Shown piece after piece: positions 52,630 to 63,800 of a DNA stretch of 64,000 nt. The translations under genes and the position numbers were made by a program. The notes under the pieces were generated by a model, which searched no databases, had not been told where the DNA came from, and worked only from the letters and a program-made list of their open reading frames with translations. The stretch covers positions 62,001 to 126,000 of the forward strand of contig JAUIHP010000012.1 of NCBI GenBank assembly GCA_030431975.1, read 5' to 3'. Each line of letters starts with the position of its first letter. Position 1 is the stretch's first letter. This stretch comes from a bacterium. Lineage in GTDB: Bacteria; Eisenbacteria; RBG-16-71-46; CAIMUX01.

Positions 52630-55137
52630 TTAGCGCGAATCTCGACCGAGGAAGATCAACTTCTTTGAGACCGTTCGTCCGAGGGCGGACAGTCTGTAGA
52701 GATAGGTGCCCGCCGGCACTCGGTTTCCCTGTCTGTCGGTTCCGTCCCAGGTAGTCCGATGCCGCCCGGCTTCGAATGCATCGTCAACCACAACCCGGAC
52801 CCGACGACCCGCAACGTCGAATATCTCCAGCGTCACATCTCCGGCTGCGGGTAGTCCGAACGAAATCTGCGTGGAGTTCGTAACAGGGTTTGGTTGATTG
52901 GGAAAGAGCTGCAGGTCATCGAACGACGGCCCGATTGGAACGCCCGCCGCCCGCACAGCGGCATCGTCCGCAAGTGTCGCCTCGAGAACGTAGACATACG
53001 ATGCATCCGCGGTCGCACTCGGATCGACGTACGATCGCGACTTGGGAGGCAGGAGTTCGCTCACCTTTGCGACGTGATCCACGCCGGATTCCCGCCGGTA
53101 AACACGGAACCCGACCACATTGCTACCTGCAAGCACATCCCATCGAATCTGGGCGCCGGAGGCACCCCAGCTCACCTCCACGACGCGAATCGGGTTGACC
53201 AGACCCGGTTTCAGATGAACTCCCAGTGGCATCGACCTTCCCAGTATCCGCCCCGCGGAGTCCCTCGCTTCGACCTCGAACTCGACCGGGATACCATCGG
53301 GAAGATCGAGAACTCGATGTGATCGCCCCCCCAATGGTATGGCCGCAGAGGGTTGCCCGGACGTCCCCGAATGGATCACCGCGTACTCCGTCGCATCGCT
53401 ACGTCCGAAAGTTTCGAAGCCTAGAGTGACACTGCGGCCCAGTGTGTCCACCTCGGCGATCCAAAGGTCTGGCGCCTGGGCCTCTGCGGACCATGGGAAC
53501 CGAAACGCACGGTAGTTGAAGACCTCGGGTTCGTACCGCATCTCCCAGGCCACACTTCCATCCGGTCGCACTTCTGTTTGGACGCCGGAGTTTCCAAAAG
53601 AGACGAACGTGTTTCCGTTTGGCAACCTCTGTGCATATCCCACGATCGGACCGTAAAGGTCTTCGCGGTGCTCATACTCCCACACCAAGGTTGCCGTTCG
53701 CTTCACTTCGTCGAGGCAGTACTCCACTGCGCGCGAAACCTGTGGTCGGTGGGCAGTCCCGTTGTCAAACAGAAGGACGTTGCCGTTCTCGAGCCGACGG
53801 ATCGCATGCTGTCGAGAGAACCAGCGGTCATCGTCGATCAGTGTGAACTGGTTCCTAAGCCCGCCCATGCGCCATAGAACTTCACCAGTCTCCCGATCGA
53901 TCTTCGTGATCTCGTTCGTGGACCGGCCCGAGAATAGGATGCTGCCGTCGAAGTCCGTCTCGATCGCATTGCAATGCACGTAGTCGATTCGCTGTGAAGT
54001 GAAGTCGAAATCCTGTGCATCCGTGATCTCGAAGTGATCCCAGCTCCTCCACTGGAAAACGACGTTCTTGTCATCGTCAAGTTCCTGAATGACCAGCCCC
54101 GCCACACGGGCGTCCTTCTGTCCTCCCTCGACGATCCGACTCATGTCCACCGTCTGCCAGTCGTAGATGATGATGAGCACATGCCCGTTCGGAAGCATTT
54201 CGAAGTCGTGAAAGTCCAGCTCCTCATAGCCGTTCCCGGCGAGAAAGGTGTCGACGGGAGTGTAGGTCGCATCCAAGGTGACAATACGTGCCGGACTCGC
54301 AAGCTCCGCGTAGCTCAGAAGTCCGGTGGCCTCATGAAGCTTGAAGTCGTGGACTCTGGACTCCGTTTCCCGGAAGAACACCGGCGACCCATCGTTGTCG
54401 AGGACGATCAGGTGTGGGGCCCTCTCCACGTTGGCCGTTCTCAGGGACGCGTTTGTCGTGAAGACGAACCCCGGGGCCGGGCCATCGTTGATGTCCACCG
54501 TGAATCTGGGGAAGTCGAACGGAAGAGGAAACGGTGACACTCGCTCGGAGGTCACGAGATCGATTCCCGGCATCGACTTCTTCTCCTTTCGGGATTGCAG
54601 CTGAGGTTGGCCGCTGGAACTCCATGGGATTGGAGCCTCCGCCCAGTCACATTCGACGTGGAGACATCGAGGGGTCTTGTCCCGTGCCTGTTCGGGGGAC
54701 GTGTGAAATCGGTATTCCAACACCACCCCCGCATCCGGTCCCGCTCCTCGGATCGACACGGTCACGGTCTCCGCGAATTCGAAAGGACTGGACGGACGAA
54801 ACGTGATGACCGCGCCGCCGTCTGCCGGTTTCCATTCCCCGGAATGTGGACCGGAAGCGTCTCCGCGAACCTCGACCTGCTGCTTCCAGTCGAGGCTCTC
54901 AACGAGGCTTGGATCGATGGGACGAAGGATCAACGAAGCCCCGACCGGAACGAAGACCGCATCCGGTTTCGGAGAAAGGAACGAGAAGCCGAACTCTTCC
55001 GTCGCCGCCGACGGACTCCCGATCATCAGAAAGAGCGTTACGAGTATGGCGGGAACGCGAGGAAACCTGAGGCCAAGCAGGACAGCGGATCGCCTCCGGA
55101 TCAATGATGACCCGTTCGCCCGAAACGGAATCGGCAT
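52630..55137 (-). CDS. Aryl-sulfotransferase-like exported protein with FlgD-like domain
   Basis: About 835 aa from ATG 55137 (GTG 55176 is an alternative). Signal peptide FPRVPAILVTLFLMIGSPSA. After a beta domain, residues ~190-560 resemble the ASST (PF05935) propeller: LIVLDNDGSPVFFRE, FHDFEMLPNGHVLIIIYD, YVHCNAIETDFDGSILFSGR, ITKIDRETGEVLWRMGG, FSRQHAIRRLENGNVLLFDNG. These contain His residues expected in the active site. Then a fibronectin-III-like segment and a FlgD-like end (FPNQPNPVTNSTQISFGLP, EIFDVAGRRVRVVVD, WDGTDRQGNRVPAGTYLYRL). It may transfer sulfate between phenols, or be a non-catalytic relative. Confidence 0.82.
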   Translation of the reverse strand: MPIPFRANGSSLIRRRSAVLLGLRFPRVPAILVTLFLMIGSPSAATEEFGFSFLSPKPDAVFVPVGASLILRPIDPSLVESLDWKQQVEVRGDASGPHSGEWKPADGGAVITFRPSSPFEFAETVTVSIRGAGPDAGVVLEYRFHTSPEQARDKTPRCLHVECDWAEAPIPWSSSGQPQLQSRKEKKSMPGIDLVTSERVSPFPLPFDFPRFTVDINDGPAPGFVFTTNASLRTANVERAPHLIVLDNDGSPVFFRETESRVHDFKLHEATGLLSYAELASPARIVTLDATYTPVDTFLAGNGYEELDFHDFEMLPNGHVLIIIYDWQTVDMSRIVEGGQKDARVAGLVIQELDDDKNVVFQWRSWDHFEITDAQDFDFTSQRIDYVHCNAIETDFDGSILFSGRSTNEITKIDRETGEVLWRMGGLRNQFTLIDDDRWFSRQHAIRRLENGNVLLFDNGTAHRPQVSRAVEYCLDEVKRTATLVWEYEHREDLYGPIVGYAQRLPNGNTFVSFGNSGVQTEVRPDGSVAWEMRYEPEVFNYRAFRFPWSAEAQAPDLWIAEVDTLGRSVTLGFETFGRSDATEYAVIHSGTSGQPSAAIPLGGRSHRVLDLPDGIPVEFEVEARDSAGRILGRSMPLGVHLKPGLVNPIRVVEVSWGASGAQIRWDVLAGSNVVGFRVYRRESGVDHVAKVSELLPPKSRSYVDPSATADASYVYVLEATLADDAAVRAAGVPIGPSFDDLQLFPNQPNPVTNSTQISFGLPAAGDVTLEIFDVAGRRVRVVVDDAFEAGRHRTTWDGTDRQGNRVPAGTYLYRLSALGRTVSKKLIFLGRDSR

Positions 55138-55421
55138 CCTCGAGGCGCTCCCTCCTGCTCTCTCAAAACGTCTCACCGACAGGGTCCCACGCCAGGACAG
55201 TTGGTGTTGCTTCTGTTCATCATATCAACGGTGGACGCGGCCCGGGCTAGTTGGCCGGGGCCGCAGACGGCATAATGGCTTGAAGGCCTCCACCGCTGCA
55301 ACCGACGGACGTCTACGCTAGAATTTCCGGTGCCGTGTCTCTTCACCTTTTCGACGGTGGGAACCGCCGGACGTGGGAACTTGTCCGCAGACGACCACCG
55401 CGAATCCTAGGAGGTATCCAA
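55138..55421 (+). other. Divergent spacer with GC-rich hairpin
   Basis: 284 bases between divergent genes. A strong imperfect hairpin GCGGCCCGG / CCGGGGCCGC lies at about 55237-55264; no T-run follows. No gene is seen. Confidence 0.35.
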
Positions 55422-55922
55422 ATGAGCAAGTTTCTGACCTTCCTGATGGCCATCACGTTCATCATGCTCTTGCCGGGCTCAGCATCGGCGGGACAAACCG
55501 TCGACGACGCTGCCCAGGCAATCGTGGACCAGTTGATAGAAGGTTGGAACGCCGGAGACGGGAAAGCTTTCGCCAGCCCCTTTCGGGAAGATGCCGGATA
55601 CCGTGTCTGGAATGGAATGCTCTCGGAAGGGCGTGATGAAATAGCGCGGAATCACCAGCAGGTCTTCGACACCATCTTCCGTGGCACGAACCTCACGCTG
55701 AAGATCCAGAAGATTCGACCGCTCACTGATCGTGTCGTTGTCGTCTATCTGGAAGGCCGGATCTATCGCGATGGAGAACCTCTCGAGCAACTGCCCAACA
55801 TGAAAGGCGCAGTTCCCGTGCTGATCCTCGTCGAGGAAGAGGGCCAATGGGTCGTCGGTCACTTCCAAAACACCCCAATGATCCAGATGGGACCGCCACC
55901 CGGAGTCGGTGACGACGGCTAG
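55422..55922 (+). CDS. Exported SnoaL-like (DUF4440/SgcJ-EcaC type) protein
   Basis: 166 aa. Signal peptide LTFLMAITFIMLLPGSASAG, then a cone-shaped NTF2-like domain: AIVDQLIEGWNAGDGKAFASPFREDAGYRVWNG, GRDEIARNHQQVFDTIFRGT, VVVVYLEGRIY, QWVVGHFQNTPM. AGGAGG seven bases before ATG 55422. NTF2-like proteins of this group bind small molecules or are hydrolases/isomerases; here it is periplasmic and its ligand is unknown. Confidence 0.85.
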   Translation: MSKFLTFLMAITFIMLLPGSASAGQTVDDAAQAIVDQLIEGWNAGDGKAFASPFREDAGYRVWNGMLSEGRDEIARNHQQVFDTIFRGTNLTLKIQKIRPLTDRVVVVYLEGRIYRDGEPLEQLPNMKGAVPVLILVEEEGQWVVGHFQNTPMIQMGPPPGVGDDG

Positions 55923-56198
55923 CCAGCCCCCCCGGCGACGTATCTGCCCCGACCGCATGATCCACCCTCCAACGCTGGTGGGAAGGTCTCATCCTGTTGG
56001 CTGAGACGCAAACTCGGCGGCTCTTTCGTATCATCTAGGTCTCGACCGGACACCTATCTACTGAAGTTCACACCCGTGCACGACTTCCTGAACGCGCCGA
56101 CGCGCTTCAGACTCTGCAACCGCCGAGTCAAGCACGGGCAAGGTCGCCACCTGAGGTAGGGAGTAGCACTCCTCCCCACGAGAAGGAGCCCGAAGACG

Positions 56199-58928
56199 AT
56201 GCCATCCCCGATCTACAACCCGATCCCGCACCCACTTACGATTCTGTTTCTGGGTCTCTTGGGAACCTGCAGCGCCGGCGTGAAGTCCGTCGCTCTGGCT
56301 GGAAGCGAGCCCGGTCCGGACCCGTTCGAATTCTCCTGGCTCGGCTTCAACGCCGGGTCGAGCGCCTTTCCCGGAAACCCGGAACCGTTCGAGAGGGATC
56401 CGACAGCCATGACCTCCGCGGATTTCAACGGAGACGGCCTGCAGGACATCGCCATTTCGAACTACGAGTATGCCGCACCCGGTGGAGGAACCGACGGCAT
56501 GTCCGGTTTCGTCGTACTGCTCGGTATGGGGGGAAACCGCTTCACGGAGCCCAGCCACATCACCGTGTCGTCGCAGGGTTGCTGGGACATCGTCGCGCAC
56601 GACTTCGACCTCGACGGTGATCCTGACATTGCCGTTTCGATCGCCAATGCTTTCTGGGAAGGGACCGGAGTGAGGATCTACCTCAACGACGGATCCGGAC
56701 AGTTTCCGGAGTTTCGCTCGGCGGCCGTGGCCAACGGAGCGAGCGGGCTGGCGGCGGGAGACTTCGACGGCGACGGATCACCCGACCTGGCCGTCGCTAG
56801 TTTCCAATCGTTCGAGGAACAGGGCATCGTCTCGATTCTTTTCGGGGACGGCACAGGCAGTCTGAGTGCACTCACACCTTACTCGGTAGCGGCACGCCCC
56901 TGGAAGCTGGAGTCCGCGGATATGGACGGTGACGGTGATACCGACCTGGTCGTCGCGCACGAGCTTCACGCCGTCACCGTGCTCGAGAACACGGGCGCAG
57001 GACTGTTCCAGTCGCAGGAGTATTCGGGATTCTTTCCGCTCCAGGGCGGCCAGGCCTACGCCGCGTTGGCTCTGGCGGACGGGGACCAGGACGGAGACCT
57101 GGATGTCTACTACACGAATACCCGAACCGGCCAGCCCGGTCTGATTCAGCGCTACATCGTACATCTCCAGAATGACGGAGGAATCCTCAGTCGAGGAACC
57201 GACATTCCGGCTCCTTCCGCATGCGACCTCATATCCACGGACTGGAACGGCGACGGCTGGGCCGACTTCGCGACCGTCCTTCACAGCGGAAGGGACGGGG
57301 ACGGTCCGCAGATCATTCTTTCCGACGGAAACGGCGGGTATCACGAAGCGGCTCCTGTCGCGGCCGGTCAAGGGACCTTTGCCGTGCTTGCCGTCGACAT
57401 CGACGGTGATACCGACCCCGATCTACTGACCGCCGACCGGTACTCGATGGCACTGACCGTACATGACAACCGGGGCGACGGGATCTTTCCGCGTCTTCAG
57501 ATCTTCGACATCGAAGGACTGGGAGTCCGCCTGGATGCCGGCGACGTGGACGGCGACGGAGACCTCGACATCATGTCGTCGAGCGAGAGCTTCGGTACTC
57601 CGGGATCCCTGATCCGCAACGAGGGTGACGGCACGTTCGGACCTCCGGAGGTCTACACACACAGCGACACGTACGGCCGGGGCGTGGCCCGCGCGAAGCT
57701 CCGGGACCTGGACGGGGACGGAGACCTCGACCTGCTCTACAACGGCGCGCACACCGACTTCCATGACGGTTACAACTTCTACACCGCGATGAATGACGGA
57801 GCGGGTCAATTCGGCCCCATCATTCAGTGGTTCATCGGCACCTGTGGCAACGGCGACGTCGATGCCTTCGACCTGGACGGCGACGGAGATCTGGACGTCG
57901 TCAACTGCGAGGAACTCGCGTGTGCGGGCGGCCCAAGCGCCAACCGGCTCTACATCAGCCTGAACCGGGGAGATGGCACCTTTGATCCCGCCTACACCGT
58001 TCAGATCAGCACGGGCCCGCATGCCCTTCTCGGCGGTGACTTCAATGAGGATGGAGACGTCGACCTGATCACGACCCACTACATGCCCTACGGCTTCCGG
58101 GACTTCATCAACGTCCACATCGGCAACGGCGACGGAACCTTCGTCGAGGAGCAGGTCTATCAGACCGGGCAGGGCCCACGTTGGATCGTCTCCGAGGACT
58201 TCGATGGAGACGGTCACGCCGATCTGGCCACCGCGAACTCCGGCCAGGACGGTGAGGGAAGAGAAACCATGACCGTTCTCTTCGGCACCGGACTCGGTAC
58301 TTTCACCGGAAGGACCGACTACTACCTCCCCTTCTCCCCGGACTTGCTCGGAGCGACCGGGCTGGCCGCGGGAGACACCGACGGCGATGGGGATATCGAC
58401 CTCATGGCCACGACCGCAGCGAACGCACTCGTCCTCTACGAAAACGACGGAACCGGGAGCTTCGAGTTCGAGATTCGCTACGGAATGATCTGGGGACCGT
58501 GGAACCCCATCTTCGCGGACTTCAGCGGAGACGGAATCGAAGACGTAGCTTCGATCGGTTGGGATGGCGACTCTGAAGCGGAGGGCGGAGGCGTTCTGCT
58601 GTTGATCGGCAAACGGCAGGATCCTGCCAACGCTCCTGACCCAACTCCGGAGTCCTATTCTTCGAGAATCGCAGAAGTCCGGTCCGCGCCGAATCCGAGT
58701 CGCGAGTTTACTCGGCTGGAACTCAGGATTCCCGAGTCCCAGGATGTAGATATCTCCGTCTTCGATCCGTCGGGACGTCGGAGCCTGGAGGTCCACCGGG
58801 GTCGACTCGAGGCCGGCACCACTCACCGGTTCATCATCGATGCCCGCAACCTTGCCAGTGGCGCCTACTTCGTCAGGATCACGGGAGAGCGATTCCATCG
58901 GACGGAGAAAATCGTCGTCCAGAGATAG
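56199..58928 (+). CDS. Exported FG-GAP/VCBS repeat protein with FlgD-like C-terminus
   Basis: 909 aa. Signal-like N-terminus (PLTILFLGLLGTCSAGVKSVALA). The body has about a dozen FG-GAP/VCBS units with calcium-binding DxDxDG loops: DFNGDGLQDIAISN, DFDLDGDPDIAVS, DFDGDGSPDLAVAS, DMDGDGDTDLVVAH, DGDQDGDLDVYY, DLDGDGDLDLLYN and others, forming one or two seven-bladed propellers. The last ~80 residues are a type-IX/FlgD-like domain (SAPNPSREFTRLELRIPE, DISVFDPSGRRSLEVH, LASGAYFVRI, ending KIVVQR). GAAGGAG precedes ATG. Immediately followed by the HTH-M29-AraC regulator. Confidence 0.88.
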   Translation: MPSPIYNPIPHPLTILFLGLLGTCSAGVKSVALAGSEPGPDPFEFSWLGFNAGSSAFPGNPEPFERDPTAMTSADFNGDGLQDIAISNYEYAAPGGGTDGMSGFVVLLGMGGNRFTEPSHITVSSQGCWDIVAHDFDLDGDPDIAVSIANAFWEGTGVRIYLNDGSGQFPEFRSAAVANGASGLAAGDFDGDGSPDLAVASFQSFEEQGIVSILFGDGTGSLSALTPYSVAARPWKLESADMDGDGDTDLVVAHELHAVTVLENTGAGLFQSQEYSGFFPLQGGQAYAALALADGDQDGDLDVYYTNTRTGQPGLIQRYIVHLQNDGGILSRGTDIPAPSACDLISTDWNGDGWADFATVLHSGRDGDGPQIILSDGNGGYHEAAPVAAGQGTFAVLAVDIDGDTDPDLLTADRYSMALTVHDNRGDGIFPRLQIFDIEGLGVRLDAGDVDGDGDLDIMSSSESFGTPGSLIRNEGDGTFGPPEVYTHSDTYGRGVARAKLRDLDGDGDLDLLYNGAHTDFHDGYNFYTAMNDGAGQFGPIIQWFIGTCGNGDVDAFDLDGDGDLDVVNCEELACAGGPSANRLYISLNRGDGTFDPAYTVQISTGPHALLGGDFNEDGDVDLITTHYMPYGFRDFINVHIGNGDGTFVEEQVYQTGQGPRWIVSEDFDGDGHADLATANSGQDGEGRETMTVLFGTGLGTFTGRTDYYLPFSPDLLGATGLAAGDTDGDGDIDLMATTAANALVLYENDGTGSFEFEIRYGMIWGPWNPIFADFSGDGIEDVASIGWDGDSEAEGGGVLLLIGKRQDPANAPDPTPESYSSRIAEVRSAPNPSREFTRLELRIPESQDVDISVFDPSGRRSLEVHRGRLEAGTTHRFIIDARNLASGAYFVRITGERFHRTEKIVVQR

Positions 58929-58947
58929 TGAAAGGAACGACCGCGTC

Positions 58948-60831
58948 GTGGGCGATCGCAAGAACATACGAGATCTCGACGTACTTCGGGAGTTCGATGA
59001 GGTTCGTGCGATCGCTCACGAACAGCGCCTGCAACTGCTCGCTCACCTGACACGCGGTCCGATGAGCGCGGGAGTCCTCTCGCGAAAGACGGGGATCCGT
59101 CCGAACCGCATTCACTACCATCTTCGTCGTCTCCTGGACTTGGGGATGGTCCACGAAGTGCCGGACCGATCGCGGGAACGCGCTTCGGATCGCCGGTACG
59201 TTGCCCGAGCCCGGCACTTCATCGTCGATCCCGGACTCGGCCTGAACGATCCGGGAATGGTGGCTGCCATCGACAGCTCTCTCCAGTCCATGCTGCTGGA
59301 TTGGAGACGGAGCGAAATCCTTCAGATCGACGTGCCGCGCCTGGCCAGACGAATCGCATTCGACTGCGCGCGTATCTCCGCCGGCGAAACCGTTCTCATC
59401 ATCTACGGCCGGTTCGGAGCGGAACTCGGAGAGACGCTTCTCGTCGAAGTGGAAGCAGCAGGCGCCAGAGGAGTCATCCGCCCCTGGTCACACACCTGGT
59501 TGTTTCGGACGATGGACCGACATCGGGACGAGGACCTCCAGGGGATGAGCTTCGTTCCCGACGAGTTGTGGTCTTCTCTCGACGCCGTGCTCATCCTGAC
59601 GACCAGCTTGCCGGAAGGCGCGGCGCCCGATGAGGAACAGACCCGGAAGATCCCGGCGATGATGGAACTCATGTCGCGCTTTCTGCGCGAGGTCCATCGT
59701 CGCAGGATCCGCTTCGTGGAGTTCAGTCTCCCCTTTCGAAGCGAGTTCGACTCTTCGCTCGTCTCTCCCGAGGACGGAACGACGACATTTTGGAAGGCCG
59801 TGATGACGGACCTGGACGCGATCGGTCAGTCGGGAGGGCGGCTGCATGAACGAATCATCGCCGATCCATCGCTACGGATGGTTTGCGAACGCGGCACGGA
59901 ACTGACCTTGAAAGTCGACCCTCGAACGATCAGCGTTCGCGACGGAGTGCTGACCAGCCGGGATGTCTCCGGAGGGAGAACGGCCGAAGTGTTGCCGACC
60001 GGATCCCTGGCCGCAGTACCGGACCCCGAGTCGGTGCGCGGCCGTTTCGTGGCCGACTACGTCGCATGGAGCGGGGTCGTGGTGAGGAATCCGAAACTTC
60101 GCATCGATCGCGGAAGAATCATCGAGATCGAAGGCGGCGAAGGAATCGAGTTCGTCCGAGAGATGATGGCCGGGGCTAAGGGAGACGGGGACCAGGTCGC
60201 CATGGTGACGTTCGGGCTCAACCCCGCCGGCAGGGGCCCGACCGGAAAGCCCACCTTGGATTCCTGCCTCGAGGGCACGGTCTCACTTCACTTCGGGAGC
60301 AACGAGCTGCTCGGCGGGCAGGGAAGATCCACCTTGAACCTCGTGTTTCCGCACACGGCACTTTCCGTCAGAAACGGACCGTTCACGTTGCTCGACTCGG
60401 GTCGCTTCGTGTGGGACGAGACCAAAGACGCGAGACCACGGGGGCGCTACGAGCGATCCGGGCTCGGACCGGCGGACATCGAGCGGATCGCCAAGGATCT
60501 CCAGGAACTCATGGAACGTGAACGTCCCTACCTCGACTCGCGGCTGCGTCGGGAGACCCTCGCGTCACGCCTTGCCGTATCGACGAACCATCTCTCCCAA
60601 GTGCTCCGCCAGGGGTTGTCGACGACGTTCAACGACCTCGTGAACCTCCACCGGGTGGAGGAATTCAAACGGCGCGTCCAGGACCCGACAAACCGGAACC
60701 GAACGCACCTTGCGCTCGCCCTCGACGCCGGTTTTCCGAGCAAGGCGTCCTTTTACCGAAGCTTCAGGAAGGTTACCGGGGAAACACCGGCCCAGTTTCA
60801 GGAGCGGATGGCTTCAACTACCCAGGAATGA
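58948..60831 (+). CDS. ArsR-HTH / M29-aminopeptidase-like / AraC-HTH fusion regulator
   Basis: 627 aa from GTG 58948; ATG starts upstream lie inside the FG-GAP gene. Residues ~15-75 are an ArsR-type winged helix (IAHEQRLQLLAHLTRGPMS, SRKTGIRPNRIHYHLRRLLDLGMVHEV). The middle (~110-470) resembles M29 (AmpS) aminopeptidases: VRGRFVADYVAW, GRIIEIEGGEG, FGLNPAGRG, GTVSLHFGSNELLGGQGRST. Metal-ligand positions appear lost (family HLALG His reads as SLHFG; HxD reads as NLV), so it is probably a ligand-sensing pseudoenzyme. The C-terminus (~525-620) is an AraC-type HTH (DSRLRRETLASRLAVSTNHLSQVLRQGL; LALDAGFPSKASFYRSFRKVTGETPAQF). Two different DNA-binding domains flanking a dead peptidase is very unusual. 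It may control the neighbouring exported proteins. Confidence 0.8.
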   Translation: MGDRKNIRDLDVLREFDEVRAIAHEQRLQLLAHLTRGPMSAGVLSRKTGIRPNRIHYHLRRLLDLGMVHEVPDRSRERASDRRYVARARHFIVDPGLGLNDPGMVAAIDSSLQSMLLDWRRSEILQIDVPRLARRIAFDCARISAGETVLIIYGRFGAELGETLLVEVEAAGARGVIRPWSHTWLFRTMDRHRDEDLQGMSFVPDELWSSLDAVLILTTSLPEGAAPDEEQTRKIPAMMELMSRFLREVHRRRIRFVEFSLPFRSEFDSSLVSPEDGTTTFWKAVMTDLDAIGQSGGRLHERIIADPSLRMVCERGTELTLKVDPRTISVRDGVLTSRDVSGGRTAEVLPTGSLAAVPDPESVRGRFVADYVAWSGVVVRNPKLRIDRGRIIEIEGGEGIEFVREMMAGAKGDGDQVAMVTFGLNPAGRGPTGKPTLDSCLEGTVSLHFGSNELLGGQGRSTLNLVFPHTALSVRNGPFTLLDSGRFVWDETKDARPRGRYERSGLGPADIERIAKDLQELMERERPYLDSRLRRETLASRLAVSTNHLSQVLRQGLSTTFNDLVNLHRVEEFKRRVQDPTNRNRTHLALALDAGFPSKASFYRSFRKVTGETPAQFQERMASTTQE

Positions 60832-60844
60832 AGCAACGGCCCAC

Positions 60845-63800
60845 CTACCGCGGTCTTCCGATCCGGGTCAGCTTCCCGCCGCCGCCGGACTCACCACCGG
60901 ACTCGACGCGGTAGAAGTAGACGCCCGGCGCAACCGAGACTCCACGGTCCGTTCGGCCGTCCCAGTTCAACGACCACTGCCCGGCACTCTTCAACTCTGG
61001 AGAGTAGGTGCGGACCCTCCGCCCGGTCGCGTCGAAGATGGAGACGCCGACTTCGGCCGGGTCGGTCAACGTGAACCGGATCGCGGTCGAGTTCTCGAAG
61101 GGATTGGGGAACGCCGGCTGCAGATGAAGAGAGGTTCCACCGGGAAGCTCGAGCCCGCTGTCCTCCATACCGCTGACCACGGTCTCCGGCGGGTGTGAGA
61201 CGAAGACGTAGTCGAACCCGTCCGAGAACCAGTCGATGTCCATGATCACCTGGTTGTCCCGCAGTTGCGGATCCCCCTGAATTACCACACTGAAGACCGG
61301 ATCCGTCGTCGGCTCCGCCGGCTCGAAGACTTCGTAGAAGTACTCCTCCTCGACGAGAAGGTGGAGAGGTCCACCGCTGCCGTCATGGGATTCGAGAATC
61401 CAATCGAACTGTTCTGTCGGCCCGTAGCCGGATGGCACGACGATGGAGCCTCCCGGTGCGATGTTGAAGAAGCTGGAGAAGAGAGGCGTCTCGACTTTGA
61501 TCTTGGTCGTCCAGGTCTCCAGGTTCGTGATCCGGATCTCCTCGTGTCCCTCGAACGGACCGATTCCGTAGTGCGCTTCGCCGTTGGGTTCGATCGCGAC
61601 CTCGGCTTCCCGCGACACGACGATGCGCGCGTTCGTCTCCGCGACCTCGGCCGACGCATGAAAGAGATTCATCTGCTGACTGTACGTCTGCTGGGACCCG
61701 GACCGGATTCGGGAGTCATTGAGCGCCGAAGCGGTGATCCCACCCTGGACGTACACATCTCTGAACTGCCAGTCTTCCCAGAGTTCGATCGTCATGCAGT
61801 TTCCGACGCCCAGGCCGATGAGACGGCCGGCATCCTGTCGGGCTGTCGGACCGTCGACGGTTCCAAACGTCGTCGCGACTGCATCTCCGAAGCGTCCCCG
61901 TGCGGAGACGCACCACGTCGTCTGTGCAGCCGGGGTGAACCCGCCTTTGAGCCCGGTTCCCGTGATTCCCATGTTGTTGTTGAGAATCCAGCTCTGGAAA
62001 CTGTTGAAATTGTCGATGAGAACCGCTCCCGTCGGCAGAATCCGGGCGGCGGTGTACGAACTCGTCGTCGAGATCTCGCGGAACATCGCGTTCCGCAACG
62101 CCTCTTTGCTCAGGAGAGCCATGTCGTAGGCCGTGGAGTAATGGTCGCCGAGATCGCGTCCGACGGCTTCCTGTTCGAACCCGTTGGGATTATTGAACGC
62201 CGTGTCGAACATCCCGATCTCGTCGGCTCTCTCGTTCATTCGCTGGACGAAGAGCGGAAGAGACACCTCCGGTCCCAGCGAGCCGTAGAGCAGGTCGGCG
62301 ATGGCATGGGCCGCATCGTTGCCGGAAATGAGAAGCGCCATGTGCATCAGGTCTTCCAACGTCACCGTCTCGCCCTCGATCAGGTCGGCCGAGGAGCCTC
62401 CGATGTTGTTCGCGACCCAGGCAGGGACGGTGTACGAAGTGTCGAGGTCGACATAGTCGGGGTCGCCCGGCGACAACGACGCTCGCTCGCAGGCGAGCAG
62501 CACCGTCATGATCTTCGTCGTACTCGCGATGTAGACCTGTTCAAAAGGCTTCTGCGTGTAGACGAGTTCACCCTGACAGTCCATGACACAGGCGGTCTTG
62601 TGAGTTTGGAAGTAGAACTGGCGCCACGGGGCGACGACGTGGACGAGACCTGCGTAGTCGTCCTCTCCCGGAGCCCCGATCACTGCGGTCCCGCGGTTGC
62701 TGGAATCGAACTCACCACCAAGACTAAGCCCATAGCCGAGTAGGTCTGCGGTCTCCGGAGTCTCCCCGATCGGAGTTTGCGAGTAGACGTAGTAGCCTTC
62801 GTTGCCGATTCCGGAAACGCCTCCGAGAAGGAGATGGCAGATTCCGGCGTCGCTTCCAACGAAGTCGGCGAGAGGAGAGCCGATCATCAGGTCGTCGAAG
62901 TTGTCGTCTTCGAAACGCCCCGATGCAAGGAAGAGGCCGAACCGCTCGTCGTCTCCGCTGGGACCGTCGAACATGTCGCGGGTCAGCGCCACGCCGGTGT
63001 CATAGTTGGGACCATCCACCGATCCCATGACCGCCACAACGCGACCGGCTCTCTGAACGCTCCCAAGGTAGCGGTCGGGCTCGCCAATGAAGATCCGGTC
63101 ATAGACACCGACCGAAGTCGTGGCCAGGGACATTCCGAAGTCGGCTTGTGCCGCGCAGTCATCCACCACCTTTGCGGTGAAGCTGAGGGCTGCCCCTTCG
63201 ACCAGCCCCGAGTTGCTGCCCGGCACCATGTAGCAGACCCCGGCGCCGCCCTGTCCGAAGGCATCACGGTGCGGGGCGCCGACGATGAGATCCTTCCGCG
63301 TGTCGCCAATGACGTTCCCTGCGGCGAGCGAGAGCCCGAAGTAGTCGTCGATCTGATACGAGGCGCCCAGATCCTCGGCCGTGAACAGCTGGTCGGCGCC
63401 GAAAGGCCCGTTTGCGGCGCCGTAGCGAACGAAGACGGTTCCCGCCTGTTGGCCCTGGCCCGGACTGCCCACAGCAACATCCGGATAGAGGTCGTTGTTG
63501 AAGTCCGAGATGACGATCGACTGGCCGAAGAAGTCTCCGTACTGCGAGAAGCCGTTCCAGTGTTCCTGAGCGTAGGCCACCCAAGGCTGCAACCCGTTGG
63601 AGCTGCCGTAGTACATGCCGATCCAACCGGCCAAACTCACGCCGTTGTAGGTCGCGGTCGGCATTCCGACGACGAGGTCATCGTAGCCGTCGCGGTTCAG
63701 GTCCCCGACGGCGAGCGTGTTCCCGAATCGCATGTCGGTATGAAGTGACAGACCGAGCTGGCCCGGCTCGAGGAGCGCCGCGGCAACATGCGTCAACCCT

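Noticed and set aside
57423-58967. 514-codon minus-strand frame opposite the FG-GAP gene
   Set aside because: Val/Asp-rich mirror of the DxDxDG repeats, no independent motif.
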